From: Neocallimastix lanati (nom. inval.)
Lineage: Eukaryota; Neocallimastigomycota; Neocallimastigomycetes; Neocallimastigales; Neocallimastigaceae
Reading direction: 5' to 3'
Length of the DNA stretch: 64,000 bases
Assembly: GCA_016946835.1 (NCBI GenBank)
Contig: JACVTC010000039.1
Coordinates: forward strand, 129,001-193,000
Numbering within the stretch: position 1 is the stretch's first letter; each line of letters begins with the position of its first letter. The position numbers were made by a program, and so were the translations under genes. The notes below the pieces were generated by a model. The model worked only from the letters and a program-made list of their open reading frames with translations, made no database searches and was not told the DNA's origin. Shown piece by piece: positions 23,153-33,398 of this stretch.

Positions 23153-23535
23153 AATAATCGGATGAGGTTTCTATCCTGGGATATCATGAGACCACACGTG
23201 ATGTCCATAAGGCTTTCCCTCAGATGATTATTTCACCCAACCCTGATACTACGCTTTGAATTGAAGCATAGACCTTGATGATTGTAAAATTTCCAATCGC
23301 CAATGATTACACCCACTAGGGAGGAGTTAATGGTTCCGTTCTGATGCTCGTGGTCATTAGAGATATATGTAGGAACGTTAGGAATGCATCTCCGGGCAGT
23401 GTGTAACGACGATTGAGAGCGGCGAAGCTGATACAGTATGCCAATAACTCATCACCTTACAGTTAATTAATAACTGTATGGCCATATGGGAGATGGGTAC
23501 CCATATGTGCAAGTCTATGTTTTTTTTGTTTTATA
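23078..23535 (+). mobile_element. tRNA-headed SINE
   Basis: A 75-base tRNA-like head (23078-23152) is followed by a ~370-bp non-coding body of much higher GC than the surroundings and a T-rich end. In the head an acceptor stem GCCATGT/GCATGGC pairs with one wobble, the A box is TGGTCCAGTCGG (23085-23096), the B box is a perfect GGTTCGAATCC (23128-23138), and a CCA is encoded at 23150-23152. The anticodon arm is degenerate (TACAG-GTCA-CTGTA, no normal 7-base loop). Overall the head is closest to a tRNA-Glu/Asp layout. The body ends in strong hairpins (23459-23477 and 23483-23507). This head-body-tail layout is that of a Pol III SINE. A body motif (GTTTCTATCCTGGG near 23167, then GAGAC) recurs in the element at 52.2 kb. 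Confidence 0.72.
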
Positions 23536-24497
23536 TTTATTAAAGTTTTTACATATAATTGATTTGTTTTTGTTAATATATCTTTTTTATTTTATATATT
23601 ATCCTATTTATTATATATAATATACTATTATTTATTAAAATATTTATTTTTTCTTTATTTTATTATTAGTTTTTAACTTGTTAAAAAATCAATTTAATCT
23701 TTGAAAGTATTGCTAATTTAAAGTTTTTAAAGTTGTGTTACATTACAATTTTTTTAATTTAATATATTAAAAATTTTTTCCGTGTATGATGTTAATAATA
23801 ATAATAATAATAAATACTAAATAATAATAAAATTAATAGAAATTAAAAAAGGAATTAAACATAATCAATCTAATTTAAAAAAATTTTTAAATAATGTTTT
23901 TAGTATTAATATTGTAATATTATTAAGTATTTTTATTATCATTGTTGTAGTAATTATTATCATTTATAGTAATATGCATTATAATTATTGATAGGATAGT
24001 AACATGCATTACTATTATCATTAGTAGTAATAATAATGGTCAGAATTATTATTAATAGTAATTGTAATAAATTTAATTATTATTAATATCAACAAATATT
24101 AAATAAATTTTAATAAATCATTAAAATATTAATAATTTTTTATAATTTCTTATATATAAATATTATTAAATACTTTAATTCTGTATAATGCAAAAATAAA
24201 TAATATATAAATTCTGTTTAATATAAAAATAAATAATAAATAAATATCTATTTACTAAGGTACAAAGAAATAATTATTAATATAATTTCATTTTTCTGAA
24301 TAAATGTATATATTTTAATAAATATCAAAATTTTTATTAATTAGTAAGATATTAAAACTTTAATATAAACCTTAAGTTGAATTAAACTTAAATAATATGA
24401 TTAATACATATATATATTGGTTAAAATATATTTATTATTTTGTTTTGTTGTTTTACTTTTTTAAATTGAATATCTTTTTTTTTTTTTTTTTTTTTTT
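23536..24497. other. AT-rich spacer
   Basis: No gene seen. Contains a well-preserved copy of the ZIP-upstream motif at 23710-23748 (TTGCTAATTTAAAGTTTTTA then AAGTTGTGTTACATTAC) and several diverged palindromic AGTAATATGCATTA-type stretches near 23970-24050. Confidence 0.6.
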
Positions 24498-24690
24498 TTA
24501 AGTCCAAAGTATCAGTAATGATAATTAATTAATTAAATACATTTATATTAATGGAACCCCTTTCGAATAAACTGGAATTACAATATCAATAAGAAATATC
24601 AGTAAAATTATAAAAAAAATAAGAATATCACCAACAGTTGCATCAATAATACTTTTATCTATTATATAAATCTTTTCTATTCAAAAAATT
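24498..24690 (-). pseudogene. ZIP transporter pseudogene, 3' fragment (fifth copy)
   Basis: Aligns by eye with the last ~200 bp of the ZIP genes. It keeps the stop and tail region (TTAAGTCCAAAGTATCAGTAATG against TTAAGCCCAAATACCAATAATG in intact copies), then TGGAATTACAAT, then the TM7 region that reads SIIDATVGDILIF where intact genes have GIIDAVAGGILIY. Many substitutions and gaps. The 5' part is not recognisable except for a possible trace near 24790-24835. Confidence 0.8.
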
Positions 24691-24894
24691 TATGAATATT
24701 TAATTATTCTATACATATAAAATTTAATGAGTCAAGTTATAACCTTATCAGAATATTATATTTATTACAATATTATAAATCTACTATAAAAATGTAAATG
24801 AATTGTTCATATATACCCATAATAATTATAATAAAATTTTTAATAAAATACTTTTTATATTATTTTTATTGCTATTATTATTTTTTTTACAAAT

Positions 24895-25121
24895 AAAATA
24901 AAATAAATAGTGAAGTAGTATAAATGTGTAAAGTTTTAATAGAATAAAATAAAATAAATAATGAAGTAGTATATAAGAGTGAAGTCTTAATAAAATAAAA
25001 TAATTAGTGAAGTAGTATATAAGAATAAAGTGTTAATAAAATAAACAGTAAAGTTAGTTATAGTAGTAAAGTATTAATAAAATAAACAGTAAAGTTAGTT
25101 ATAGTAGTAAAGTATTAATAA
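24895..25121. repeat. minisatellite precursor units
   Basis: About five diverged ~42-58-bp units built of an AATAAAATAAA segment plus a GTGAAGTAGTATA or AGTAAAGTTAGTTATAG segment. The last two (25036-25078 and 25078-25120) are near-identical. They grade into the homogeneous 47-bp array that follows. Confidence 0.85.
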
Positions 25122-25810
25122 AATAAAATAAATAGTTGAAATATAAATATAAAGTACAGATTGAATAAAATAAAATAAATAGTTGAAATATAAATATAAA
25201 GTACAGATTGAATAAAATAAAATAAATAGTTGAAATATAAATATAAAGTACAGATTGAATAAAATAAAATAAATAGTTGAAATATAAATATAAAGTACAG
25301 ATTGAATAAAATAAAATAAATAGTTGAAATATAAATATAAAGTACAGATTGAATAAAATAAAATAAATAGTTGAAATATAAATATAAAGTACAGATTGAA
25401 TAAAATAAAATAAATAGTTGAAATATAAATATAAAGTACAGATTGAATAAAATAAAATAAATAGTTGAAATATAAATATAAAGTACAGATTGAATAAAAT
25501 AAAATAAAATAAATAGTTGAAATATAAATATAAAGTACAGATTGAATAAAATAAAATAAAATAAATAGTTGAAATATAAATATAAAGTACAGATTGAATA
25601 AAATAAAATAAAATAAAATAAAATGAATAGTTGAAATATGAATATAATGTACAGATTGAATAAAATTAAATAAAATAAAATAAATAGTTGAAATATAAAT
25701 ATAAAGTACAGATTGAACAAAATAAAATAAAATAAAATAAAATAAAATAAAATAAATAGTTGAAATAATTATATAAAGTACAGATTGAATAAAATAAAAT
25801 AAAATAAAAA
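25122..25810. repeat. 47-bp minisatellite, about 13 copies
   Basis: Unit contains AAATAGTTGAAATATAAATA then TAAAGTACAGATTGAATAAA. The first eight or so copies are essentially identical at 47 bp. Later copies are lengthened by extra AAAAT pentamers. The unit is not a multiple of three, so the long reverse-strand open frames here are an artefact of the repeat. The same unit occurs at 57520-57690 inside an intron of an LRR gene. Confidence 0.95.
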
Positions 25811-26005
25811 ACATTGTATATAATATATTAAAATTATAGTCTTTACAATTAGTTACAGAAAGTACTATTTAAAATTGTAAAATCATATAAAATTATCTAA
25901 TAATAGTAATAAATTACATATATATATTATTATATATATTAACATCAATATTTTAATATGATGATTATTCTTAACATATTTATACTTAATATTATTAAAA
26001 ATATT

Positions 26006-26220
26006 ACTATAATAATTTTGTTATTTATGAAAAAAAAATTATCAATATAGTAAAGTATATTTAAAAGTTCAGATATTTTATTTTTTTTTTTATTGAAAAA
26101 ATAAAATAAAGAGTTTAATATATATATTCTTTTGTTTTATTTAATAAAATATTAAAAAATAATAATAATAAAATTAATATAAGACATTATAAAAAATCAA
26201 TTATATAAATATAACTTTAT

Positions 26221-26267
<47 letters not shown>

Positions 26268-26320
26268 TAAATAGATAAATAATTAATTAATTATTTACTT
26301 CTATTATATATAACTAGATT
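26006..26320. repeat. tandem duplication, copy 1
   Basis: Matches 26325-26639 in order: TTTTGTTATTTATGAAAAAA, TTCAGATATTTTATTTTTTT, AAAATAAAGAGTTTAATATA, CTTTTGTTTTATTTAATAAA, ATATAACTTTATG, a T run and TTACTTCTATTATA. The T run is 42 bases here and short in copy 2. Confidence 0.8.
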
Positions 26321-26324
26321 TAAT

Positions 26325-26639
26325 AATTTTGTTATTTATGAAAAAAAAAATACTATCAATATAATAAAGTGTATTTAAAATTTCAGATATTTTATTTTTT
26401 TTCTTCTCTTATTGAAAAATAAAATATATTTTATTGAAAAAATAAAATAAAGAGTTTAATATATATATATATATATATTTATATATTTTCTTTTGTTTTA
26501 TTTAATAAAATATTAAAAAAATAAAAAGATAATAATAAAATTATTAAAATATATAATATAAAAAATAAAATAAATATAACTTTATGTTTTTTTTTTAATA
26601 TTAAATAAATAAATATTTAATTAATTACTTCTACTATAA
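26325..26639. repeat. tandem duplication, copy 2 (3' flank of the solute-binding gene)
   Basis: Second copy of the block above. It directly abuts the stop codon of the gene at 26640-28716, so the duplicated unit is that gene's 3' UTR and terminator region. Confidence 0.8.
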
Positions 26640-28716
26640 TTAGATTAAGATAAATGTTGAAAAGATGCTGAATAAAAAAATAATTATAAATAGTCTATAG
26701 AATGTTTTTTTTGAATTAGCTGAGTTTGAATATTCTGATGTTATTTTATCAGCTTCTTTTAGTACATTTGATAATGATATACTACTGTCATAGAGATATT
26801 TATAGATTTTATTTCTAAATTTACTGGACCATGTTCCGTAATCGGCACTATATGGTCTTTGTACTAATTGTAATCTTTTATACAATGAACAATCTATAAC
26901 TTCACAAACTTTTTCATCGTCATAAAAACTAGTAATTGGAGAATATTGTTTGGATTCTAACATAAAACTTTTCTGTATTTCTTTTGTCGTTAAAAATTTA
27001 AATGCAATAATAGCTGCATTTCTTTTTTCTTCACAAATATATTTGTTGATACTTAAATTATATCCTCCAAGTACTGAACCTGATATTCCATTTTTACTAC
27101 CTGGAAGAATATCTTTTTTATAATCCTCATATAATACTGGGGTATACCAATTTTTTCCAAATAATATATATTTTTTTCCAATATTTCTAAAGGTGAATGC
27201 ATTATTTGATTTAAATATTTCATCTATTTTTTTATATTAATAAATGATAATAATAATTAACCATCAATTATTATATATTAATATCATTCTTTTACTATTA
27301 ATTATATTAATTTTATTGCTTTTGCTATTATTTACATTATTATTACTTATTTTATTATTATTTATATTATTATAATTATTATTAGTTATATTATTATTAT
27401 TTTTTTTTTAATTTTTATTATTTTTAGTTTATTTATATACTAATAATAATAATAATAACAATTTTTTTTATTGTCTATTAAAAAAAATTGGAGTAGAAAT
27501 AATAATACTATTAATAATTTTCCTTCTTACTTGATGATAATTCCTCTTTTATTTGTTTTAACTTTGTTAAAGCATTTTTCGTATTTTGACTTTGTAAATC
27601 TGGGAATGATGAGTTTATAGTATCTCTAAATGTATAAATAAATTCGTAAAGAGAGCATGTTCCAGTTTCCGAATCTATTTATATATATATATATATATAT
27701 TTATTTATTTATTTAGTTATTTTTATTTTTTTAATATTAATAAATTTTTATATTTTTGTAATTTTATAAAATTTAATAAATTATTGTTAATTATATTTAT
27801 GAATATGTTACAGTTGTGTAATATTTTAAATTTATTATTATTATTTTTTTTTTGATATTTATATTATATTTACCACTCATCATTCCATTATATCCTATTA
27901 GTAAAGTATTATTAGCTTCTTTTTCTTTTTGTACAATATATCTTGCTGTTTCTATTAATTCATCCCATGTTCTTGGATAATTTTTATTATATTTTTGTAA
28001 TAATTTTTCATTGTAATAAAGTACAGTAAAATCTATGGTGATTGGCTATTTAGTCATTTTTTATTTCAAAAAAAAAAAAAAAAAAAAAGGAAATAATAAA
28101 AATAATTAGTTTGATATTTTAATTTATTATTTTTTTCTTTTTCAAAATGATTTTAATAGATTTATATAATATAAATATTTATTATATATAGAAGAAAAAT
28201 GCAATTACAAGTCCAATTAAATGGTTATCATAATAGCACGTCTGTAATGCTATACCATCTTTATAATTATTAATATGTTCTATAGGTATATAATCTTCTA
28301 AATTTAAAAAGTAACGTCCCAATGTAGTTGTATATGTATTATCGAAATATAATAAATCATATTTTTTTGATTTTTTTAATAAAAGAGACTCAATTGCTAA
28401 CTCATAGTCAGTAAGTGTAGAGTTTTCTTTTGATATAAGATTCAATGATAAAGTAATATTTAAATTATTTTCAACGGAGTATTCATTAAATTTATTAATA
28501 AGTAATTTGTATGAAAAATCTTCATCAGTTTTAGAATTTGCTAAAACACAAATATCTATTGCTTTTCCTATATCTATAAAATTTTAAAAATATTAATTTA
28601 TTAAATATTTTTTTATATTATATACATATGTGGATGTTACTATATTAATTTTTAATGATATTACAAACTATTGACAGAAGATAAATAAAGAATAATAGAG
28701 TTCTTATTATTATCAT
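26640..28716 (-). CDS. secreted, membrane-anchored bacterial-type extracellular solute-binding protein
   Basis: Five exons with consistent phases: 28665-28716, 28209-28573, 27874-28045, 27531-27674, 26640-27223 (438 residues). Exon 1 is a signal peptide (MIIIRTLLFFIYLLSIVY). The body has the fold signature of bacterial sugar/peptide-binding proteins (SBP type 1 or 8): an N-terminal lobe with LLYFDNTYTTTLGRYFLNLE, the hinge-proximal PITIDFTVLYYNEKLLQKYN and PRTWDELIETARYI, and a C-terminal lobe with LPGSKNGISGSVLGGYNLSI and KRNAAIIAFKFLTTKEIQK. One hydrophobic helix near residues 415-435 ends the protein. The family is known to me from gut-fungal class C GPCR-like receptors, where such a domain precedes seven helices; here the seven helices are absent. 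It probably binds an extracellular ligand at the cell surface. Ligand unknown. Confidence 0.82.
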
Positions 28717-28895
28717 GTTAATATTTAAAAAAATATGATGAATGTTTTGAATATTTTATTATTATTATATAAGAATTTATTTTGTAATAATAATATTTTG
28801 GTTTAAAGTAATTGCTTTTTTACTTGAAGAAAAATAACATAAATATTGTAAAATTTTCATTTTTCTTTATCTTTACAATTCCGACCTACTTTCTA

Positions 28896-29057
28896 ATTAA
28901 TTTCATTTATAAAATAATGAGTTTTCTAATTTACATATACAAAAATTTTATAAATGAAATTAATATGTTTGGTACTACAGTGTAAAATTATAAAATAATG
29001 AGTTTTCTAATTTACATATACAAAAATTTTATAATTTTACACTATAGTACCAAACAT
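28896..29057. repeat. two adjacent hairpins with identical 29-nt loops
   Basis: Hairpin 1 has 20-bp perfect arms at 28896-28915 and 28945-28964. Hairpin 2 has 32-bp arms at 28965-28996 and 29026-29057 with one mismatch (G-T type). The loops 28916-28944 and 28997-29025 are identical (AATGAGTTTTCTAATTTACA then TATACAAAA). Only the nine loop-proximal stem bases (TTATAAAAT/ATTTTATAA) are shared between the two stems. They sit 180-340 bp upstream of the solute-binding gene start. Confidence 0.92.
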
Positions 29058-29382
29058 TAATAATTAATGAGTTAATATTTATTTATTTTAATTTATATTG
29101 CTAAACTGTTTTAATTAATAATCTTTATATTTAACCATATATTATATATATATAAATAGGAAAAATTTTAATTTTTTATAATTAATAATAAATAATTTTC
29201 ATATCCAATTTAATAATTTGATAAAACTAATAATTTATTATTCATAATATATATATATTTAAGTTTTTATATATTAATTTAATTTAATTTATTTTATCTT
29301 TTTTTTTTTTTATAGATTTATTTTAAATCTGTTATTTAGATCTTACAGTTTTAAAAATATAATACTGGTATTTAATTTTTTT

Positions 29383-29418
<36 letters not shown>

Positions 29419-30219
29419 TACTGTTATTAAATTAAATTTATGTAAATTATTTAATTTACAGTTTCTTTAATATATATATTTTTCTAACTTTTTATTTATT
29501 ATAAATGAATAAAAAAAAAAAAAAAAATCAGAATTAAAAATTGTTTTAATTATTTAAAATATAATAAATTAAAATAACTATATATTTATGTTAATAAAAG
29601 AATTTTTATTTTTTAATTTTTAATTAAAACTTTAAATTTTTAATATAAATTAATTAAAAAATTTTTTTAATATATTATATTTTTCATATAAAAAATATAT
29701 AAATAAATGTTATTTATAAAAAAAATGTTATTTATAATTTATAATTCCGACTTAGTTTTTTGTAATCCCATGTATATTTTGGAATTTAAATATAAATATA
29801 TAACTATATAATATAGATATTAAAAAAAAGGGGGAAAATACAACATTAATTATTAATTTATAATTATTGTTTTTGAAAAGTATTTAATTATTAAAAATTA
29901 GTAATTAATTAAAAACCTTCTTTAAAAATAATTTTTTATCAAGAATTTTCATTTATTAACTTGATTATTATTATTATTTTTTTCTTATAAATTTATTTAT
30001 TTTTTTTCTTTTTTTATTTTTTTAATATTATGATATTTTTTATATTGATAATTATGATCTATATTATTATAAGATTTTTAAAAAATCAATTATTATAAGA
30101 ATAATAATATTCAAAATTATAATACAAAAATTCTTTGAACTTTAACATTTTATGATTTAATAATTATATAATACTACTACTACTACTACTACTAATAATA
30201 ATAATAATAATAATAATAA

Positions 30220-30259
<40 letters not shown>

Positions 30260-30664
30260 TAATTTTAATAAGAAGAATTTTTTCTTTGCTTACATTTTAT
30301 TGTGAAAGTTTATCATATATATATATATATATTTAGAAAAATTCTCGCTTTTCTAAATTAATTCATTTCTTTTTTCTTTCTTAATTCTCTTTTTTTTATT
30401 GAAAAAAATTTTTTATTATACAAAAATATTTTTTATATATTTAATAAAAATAAAAATAAAAATATTAATTATTATATTCTAATATTATTTATGATTTATA
30501 ATTATTTTTATGGTTTCATCATTTTATTAAAAAAATATTAGTTTGCTAGATGTGTCTTATGTATATTTTTTTCCCTCTTTTTTCTCTTTGTTTTATTTTA
30601 GCTCTCTCTTGTTATTATTCAGCCTTTTATTTTATTTGTTTGGTTTAATATTTTCATTTTCTTT

Positions 30665-30701
<37 letters not shown>

Positions 30702-30964
30702 AAATTATATCTAATAGTAATCCTATTTATTTGATTTTTTCTGATCGTTAAATTTTCTTACTTATGATTAATAGTTTCATCATTGATATTAATAATACTT
30801 TCAAAATAATTTTATTTTGCAATGAGATGTAACCATATTATTATAAAGTATAAAATAATTTATTATAAATTTTTATTTATTCTTAAAAAAATTTTTATTC
30901 AAAAAAAAAAAAAAAAAAATTAAATTAATAAATATATATATATAGTCCTTTTGTTAATTATAAT
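29058..30964. other. AT-rich spacer
   Basis: No gene supported. It includes A/T runs (29388-29416 and 30668-30698), an ACT/AAT microsatellite at 30173-30255 and short TA repeats. Confidence 0.65.
30173..30255. repeat. (ACT)n-(AAT)n compound microsatellite
   Basis: About seven ACT triplets pass into about twenty AAT triplets with one interruption. Confidence 0.95.
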
Positions 30965-31257
30965 CATTTAAATAGCGAACAATTTGTAACACCACAAACT
31001 TTCTTCATTGTTAAATAAATGAAAGATTGAAGGAAATACAGTTAAATTTCTAATATAAAATTTTTTTGTTTTTCTTTGGAAATTAAGAAATCAAATTCTG
31101 TAATAGTTAACATTTTTATTTTCATCAATAAATTAATACTTATATTTTATCTTCCAATTATGGAAATTAACATTCCATTTTTACTACCTAGATGAATTTC
31201 AGTATCCTAATTCCCATGTATAATTGATAAATGCTAATGCTTTATTAATTTTTATCA
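30965..31257 (-). pseudogene. decayed copy of the solute-binding protein last exon
   Basis: Collinear with exon 5 of the gene at 26640-28716. Plus-strand GAACAATTTGTAACACCACA matches GAACAATCTATAACTTCACA there. CATTCCATTTTTACTACCTA matches TATTCCATTTTTACTACCTG. The end AAATGCTAATGCTTTATTAA matches GGTGAATGCATTATTTGATT. Stops and gaps throughout. It lies about 650 bp downstream of ZIP copy 4, which is on the same strand. Confidence 0.78.
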
Positions 31258-31906
31258 TATGATAGTAATTTTTTTATAAGAAAATTAATTTTTTTTAATA
31301 ATAATTATTGAAATAGTTCATGTATAATTACTTTTCATAAAAATATTATAATATTTATATAAAATCAATTTACTTTTATTATATATATATAATTCAAATA
31401 TAACACACACAATTTACAATTTATTATATTTTATCGAAATATTTAATTATTCAATTTCTTTATTTAGATAATAATTTAAAATAATGATTATAATAAGTTA
31501 ATAAATTATATCGAAAATTTTTTATTATATTTATAATAATTTATTATGAATAAATACTTTAAATAATTTAGTTTAGTCTAATTAAAAAACGAACAGATAA
31601 TACATATGATAATATACTAAAGTATAAGAAAATAATTAATATTTTTTTATTTTTCTATATTTAAAATTGTAATACTAAAATCATCACTATATCATTTCTT
31701 TAATACGTATAGTTTGGATCAGTTTCGATGTTATAATATAATTAATATAATTTATATTGTAATAGATATAAACTCTATTACATCAAAACATTAAATTCGT
31801 AATTTTTTGTATCAAATTCTAAAAATTTATCATAAATCTTAATTTAAATAAATGGTATATAAAGCACTTTTTAATTTATTATTTTTTTTAATTAAAGTTT
31901 CTTTTC
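31258..31906. other. AT-rich spacer
   Basis: Downstream flank of ZIP copy 4. Nothing recognisable apart from possible further decay of the neighbouring pseudogene. Confidence 0.55.
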
Positions 31907-33046
31907 TTAAGCCCAAATACCAATAATGGCCATAGCAGCTATACCACAATAGAAAGAAATTAATTGAGCATTCTTTCTCATAATAGATCCTTTCTTGAAT
32001 AAATTAGAATTACAATGTCTAGAAAGAATATTAACAAGATCATCATAAATAAGAATACCTCCTGCAACTGCATCAATAATACCTTGAGTAGTTAAATAAA
32101 CTTTATCAGTGGATTCAATGGCATTACGAATAAGAATTCCAATAACTCCTCCAATTGGTAAAGTTAAGGAATAAACAACAATCATAATAATAATAGCTGT
32201 AAAACGTTTGAAATGAGCTTCAATGAAAACAGATGAAAGAGAAACTCCTTCAAAGAATTGATGGAAAATTAAGGCTATCATTAAAACAATAAGTTCTTCA
32301 TCATTGGTCATTCCAAAAGCAATACCAATTAAAATGGAATGAAGAGAAATACCAATTTCTAATAAATAACAAATAATTTGTTTTTCTTTATTTTCCATCA
32401 TATGTAAAATACCATGTTGTTCTTCAGCACATCCATCAACAGCAGAAACTACTTCCTTTTTATTATTCATTGTATGATATTTCTTTTCTTCAGCATTACT
32501 CTCATTAGAATCAACAGAGATAGAAACTGAACTTTCTGATGATTTCTTACTAAGATCATGATCATTATTCTTGTAAAGGAAATGACTAGTATAAACTTGA
32601 ATAACATGAGTAAGAATAATACCAAGAATAGCAAATACACCAGCAAATGAAGTATATTTTTCATAGAAAATTTCATAAGTATATTCACTAGTTAAAATTT
32701 GACCAGCTGGAATAATCATATGGATGAAAGCAACAGCTAAAATAACACCAGTACCGAAAAGTTTAATACAGCTAAAAAGAAGAGTATCTTCTCTGAAAAA
32801 TGACTTTTTTCTAAAGATAATTGGAAGAACAGTACCAAGGAATGAACATAATAAAATAGCAGCAATACCAATAATAGTTATACCAACTGGATAAGTTTTT
32901 CCTTCATGTTCATGTTCATGATGGTGTACTTCACCTTCATGTTCATGTTCTTCACCTTCTTCATCATCATCATGATGATGAATTCCATGAGTCCAAATTA
33001 ATTTGGTAAACATAAGAACATACAAAAGTAATTGATAGTACTTCAT
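31907..33046 (-). CDS. ZIP-family zinc/iron transporter (copy 4)
   Basis: Intronless 379-residue ZIP transporter. The first ~85 residues differ from copies 1 and 3: signal peptide MKYYQLLLYVLMFTKLIW, shorter His-rich stretch with VHHHEHEHEG, TM1 GITIIGIAAILLCSFLGTVL. From about TM2 onward the protein is almost identical to copy 1, including the variable TM3-TM4 loop SISVDSNESNAEEKK. TM4 HSILIGIAFG and TM5 HQFFEG are intact, and the C-terminus has AAMAIIGIWA. The abrupt switch between a private 5' part and a copy-1-like 3' part suggests gene conversion with a boundary near 32.67-32.7 kb. Confidence 0.93.
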   Translation of the reverse strand: MKYYQLLLYVLMFTKLIWTHGIHHHDDDEEGEEHEHEGEVHHHEHEHEGKTYPVGITIIGIAAILLCSFLGTVLPIIFRKKSFFREDTLLFSCIKLFGTGVILAVAFIHMIIPAGQILTSEYTYEIFYEKYTSFAGVFAILGIILTHVIQVYTSHFLYKNNDHDLSKKSSESSVSISVDSNESNAEEKKYHTMNNKKEVVSAVDGCAEEQHGILHMMENKEKQIICYLLEIGISLHSILIGIAFGMTNDEELIVLMIALIFHQFFEGVSLSSVFIEAHFKRFTAIIIMIVVYSLTLPIGGVIGILIRNAIESTDKVYLTTQGIIDAVAGGILIYDDLVNILSRHCNSNLFKKGSIMRKNAQLISFYCGIAAMAIIGIWA

Positions 33047-33350
33047 TATTAATTATTTAAATATTAAATTGAACTAAACTAAATTATTATCTTTCACTTA
33101 AGAAAAATTATTTAATTAATTTGAATATAATTTTTCTTAAAAATACTATTTTATAATTTTTATAAAACTTTAAAAAAAATTTATTATTAATAAATGTAAA
33201 GTTCAAAAAAAAAAAAAAAAAAAGAAAAATATTTTATTTATATAAAAATAATATACTTATAATTAAAAATTATATAAAAAAAATAAATTAAAAAAATCTT
33301 TTTTTTTTTTTGATTGTTAAACTATTTGTAAAATGTAAAAATTCGTCATT

Positions 33351-33398
33351 TATGTTACACGATTCGTAATCAAAGTTTAAAAACTTTAAATTCGTAAT
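33351..33398 (-). promoter_or_regulatory. recurrent ZIP-upstream motif
   Basis: Minus-sense ATTACGAATTTAAAGTTTTT then AAACTTTGATTACGA and CGTGTAACATAAA, about 310 bp upstream of ZIP copy 4 in gene orientation. The core is a near-palindrome around AAAGTTTTTAAACTTT. Confidence 0.35.

Noticed and set aside
25122-25810. Regular repeat array as a possible CRISPR
   Set aside because: No unique spacers between units; the units are contiguous and differ only by AAAAT pentamers. The genome is eukaryotic.
25095-25814. Long reverse-strand open frames (239 and 201 codons, Phe/Tyr/Ile/Leu-rich)
   Set aside because: They arise because the 47-bp minisatellite lacks stops in these frames. The repeat cycles through all three frames and overlapping frames give the same peptide.
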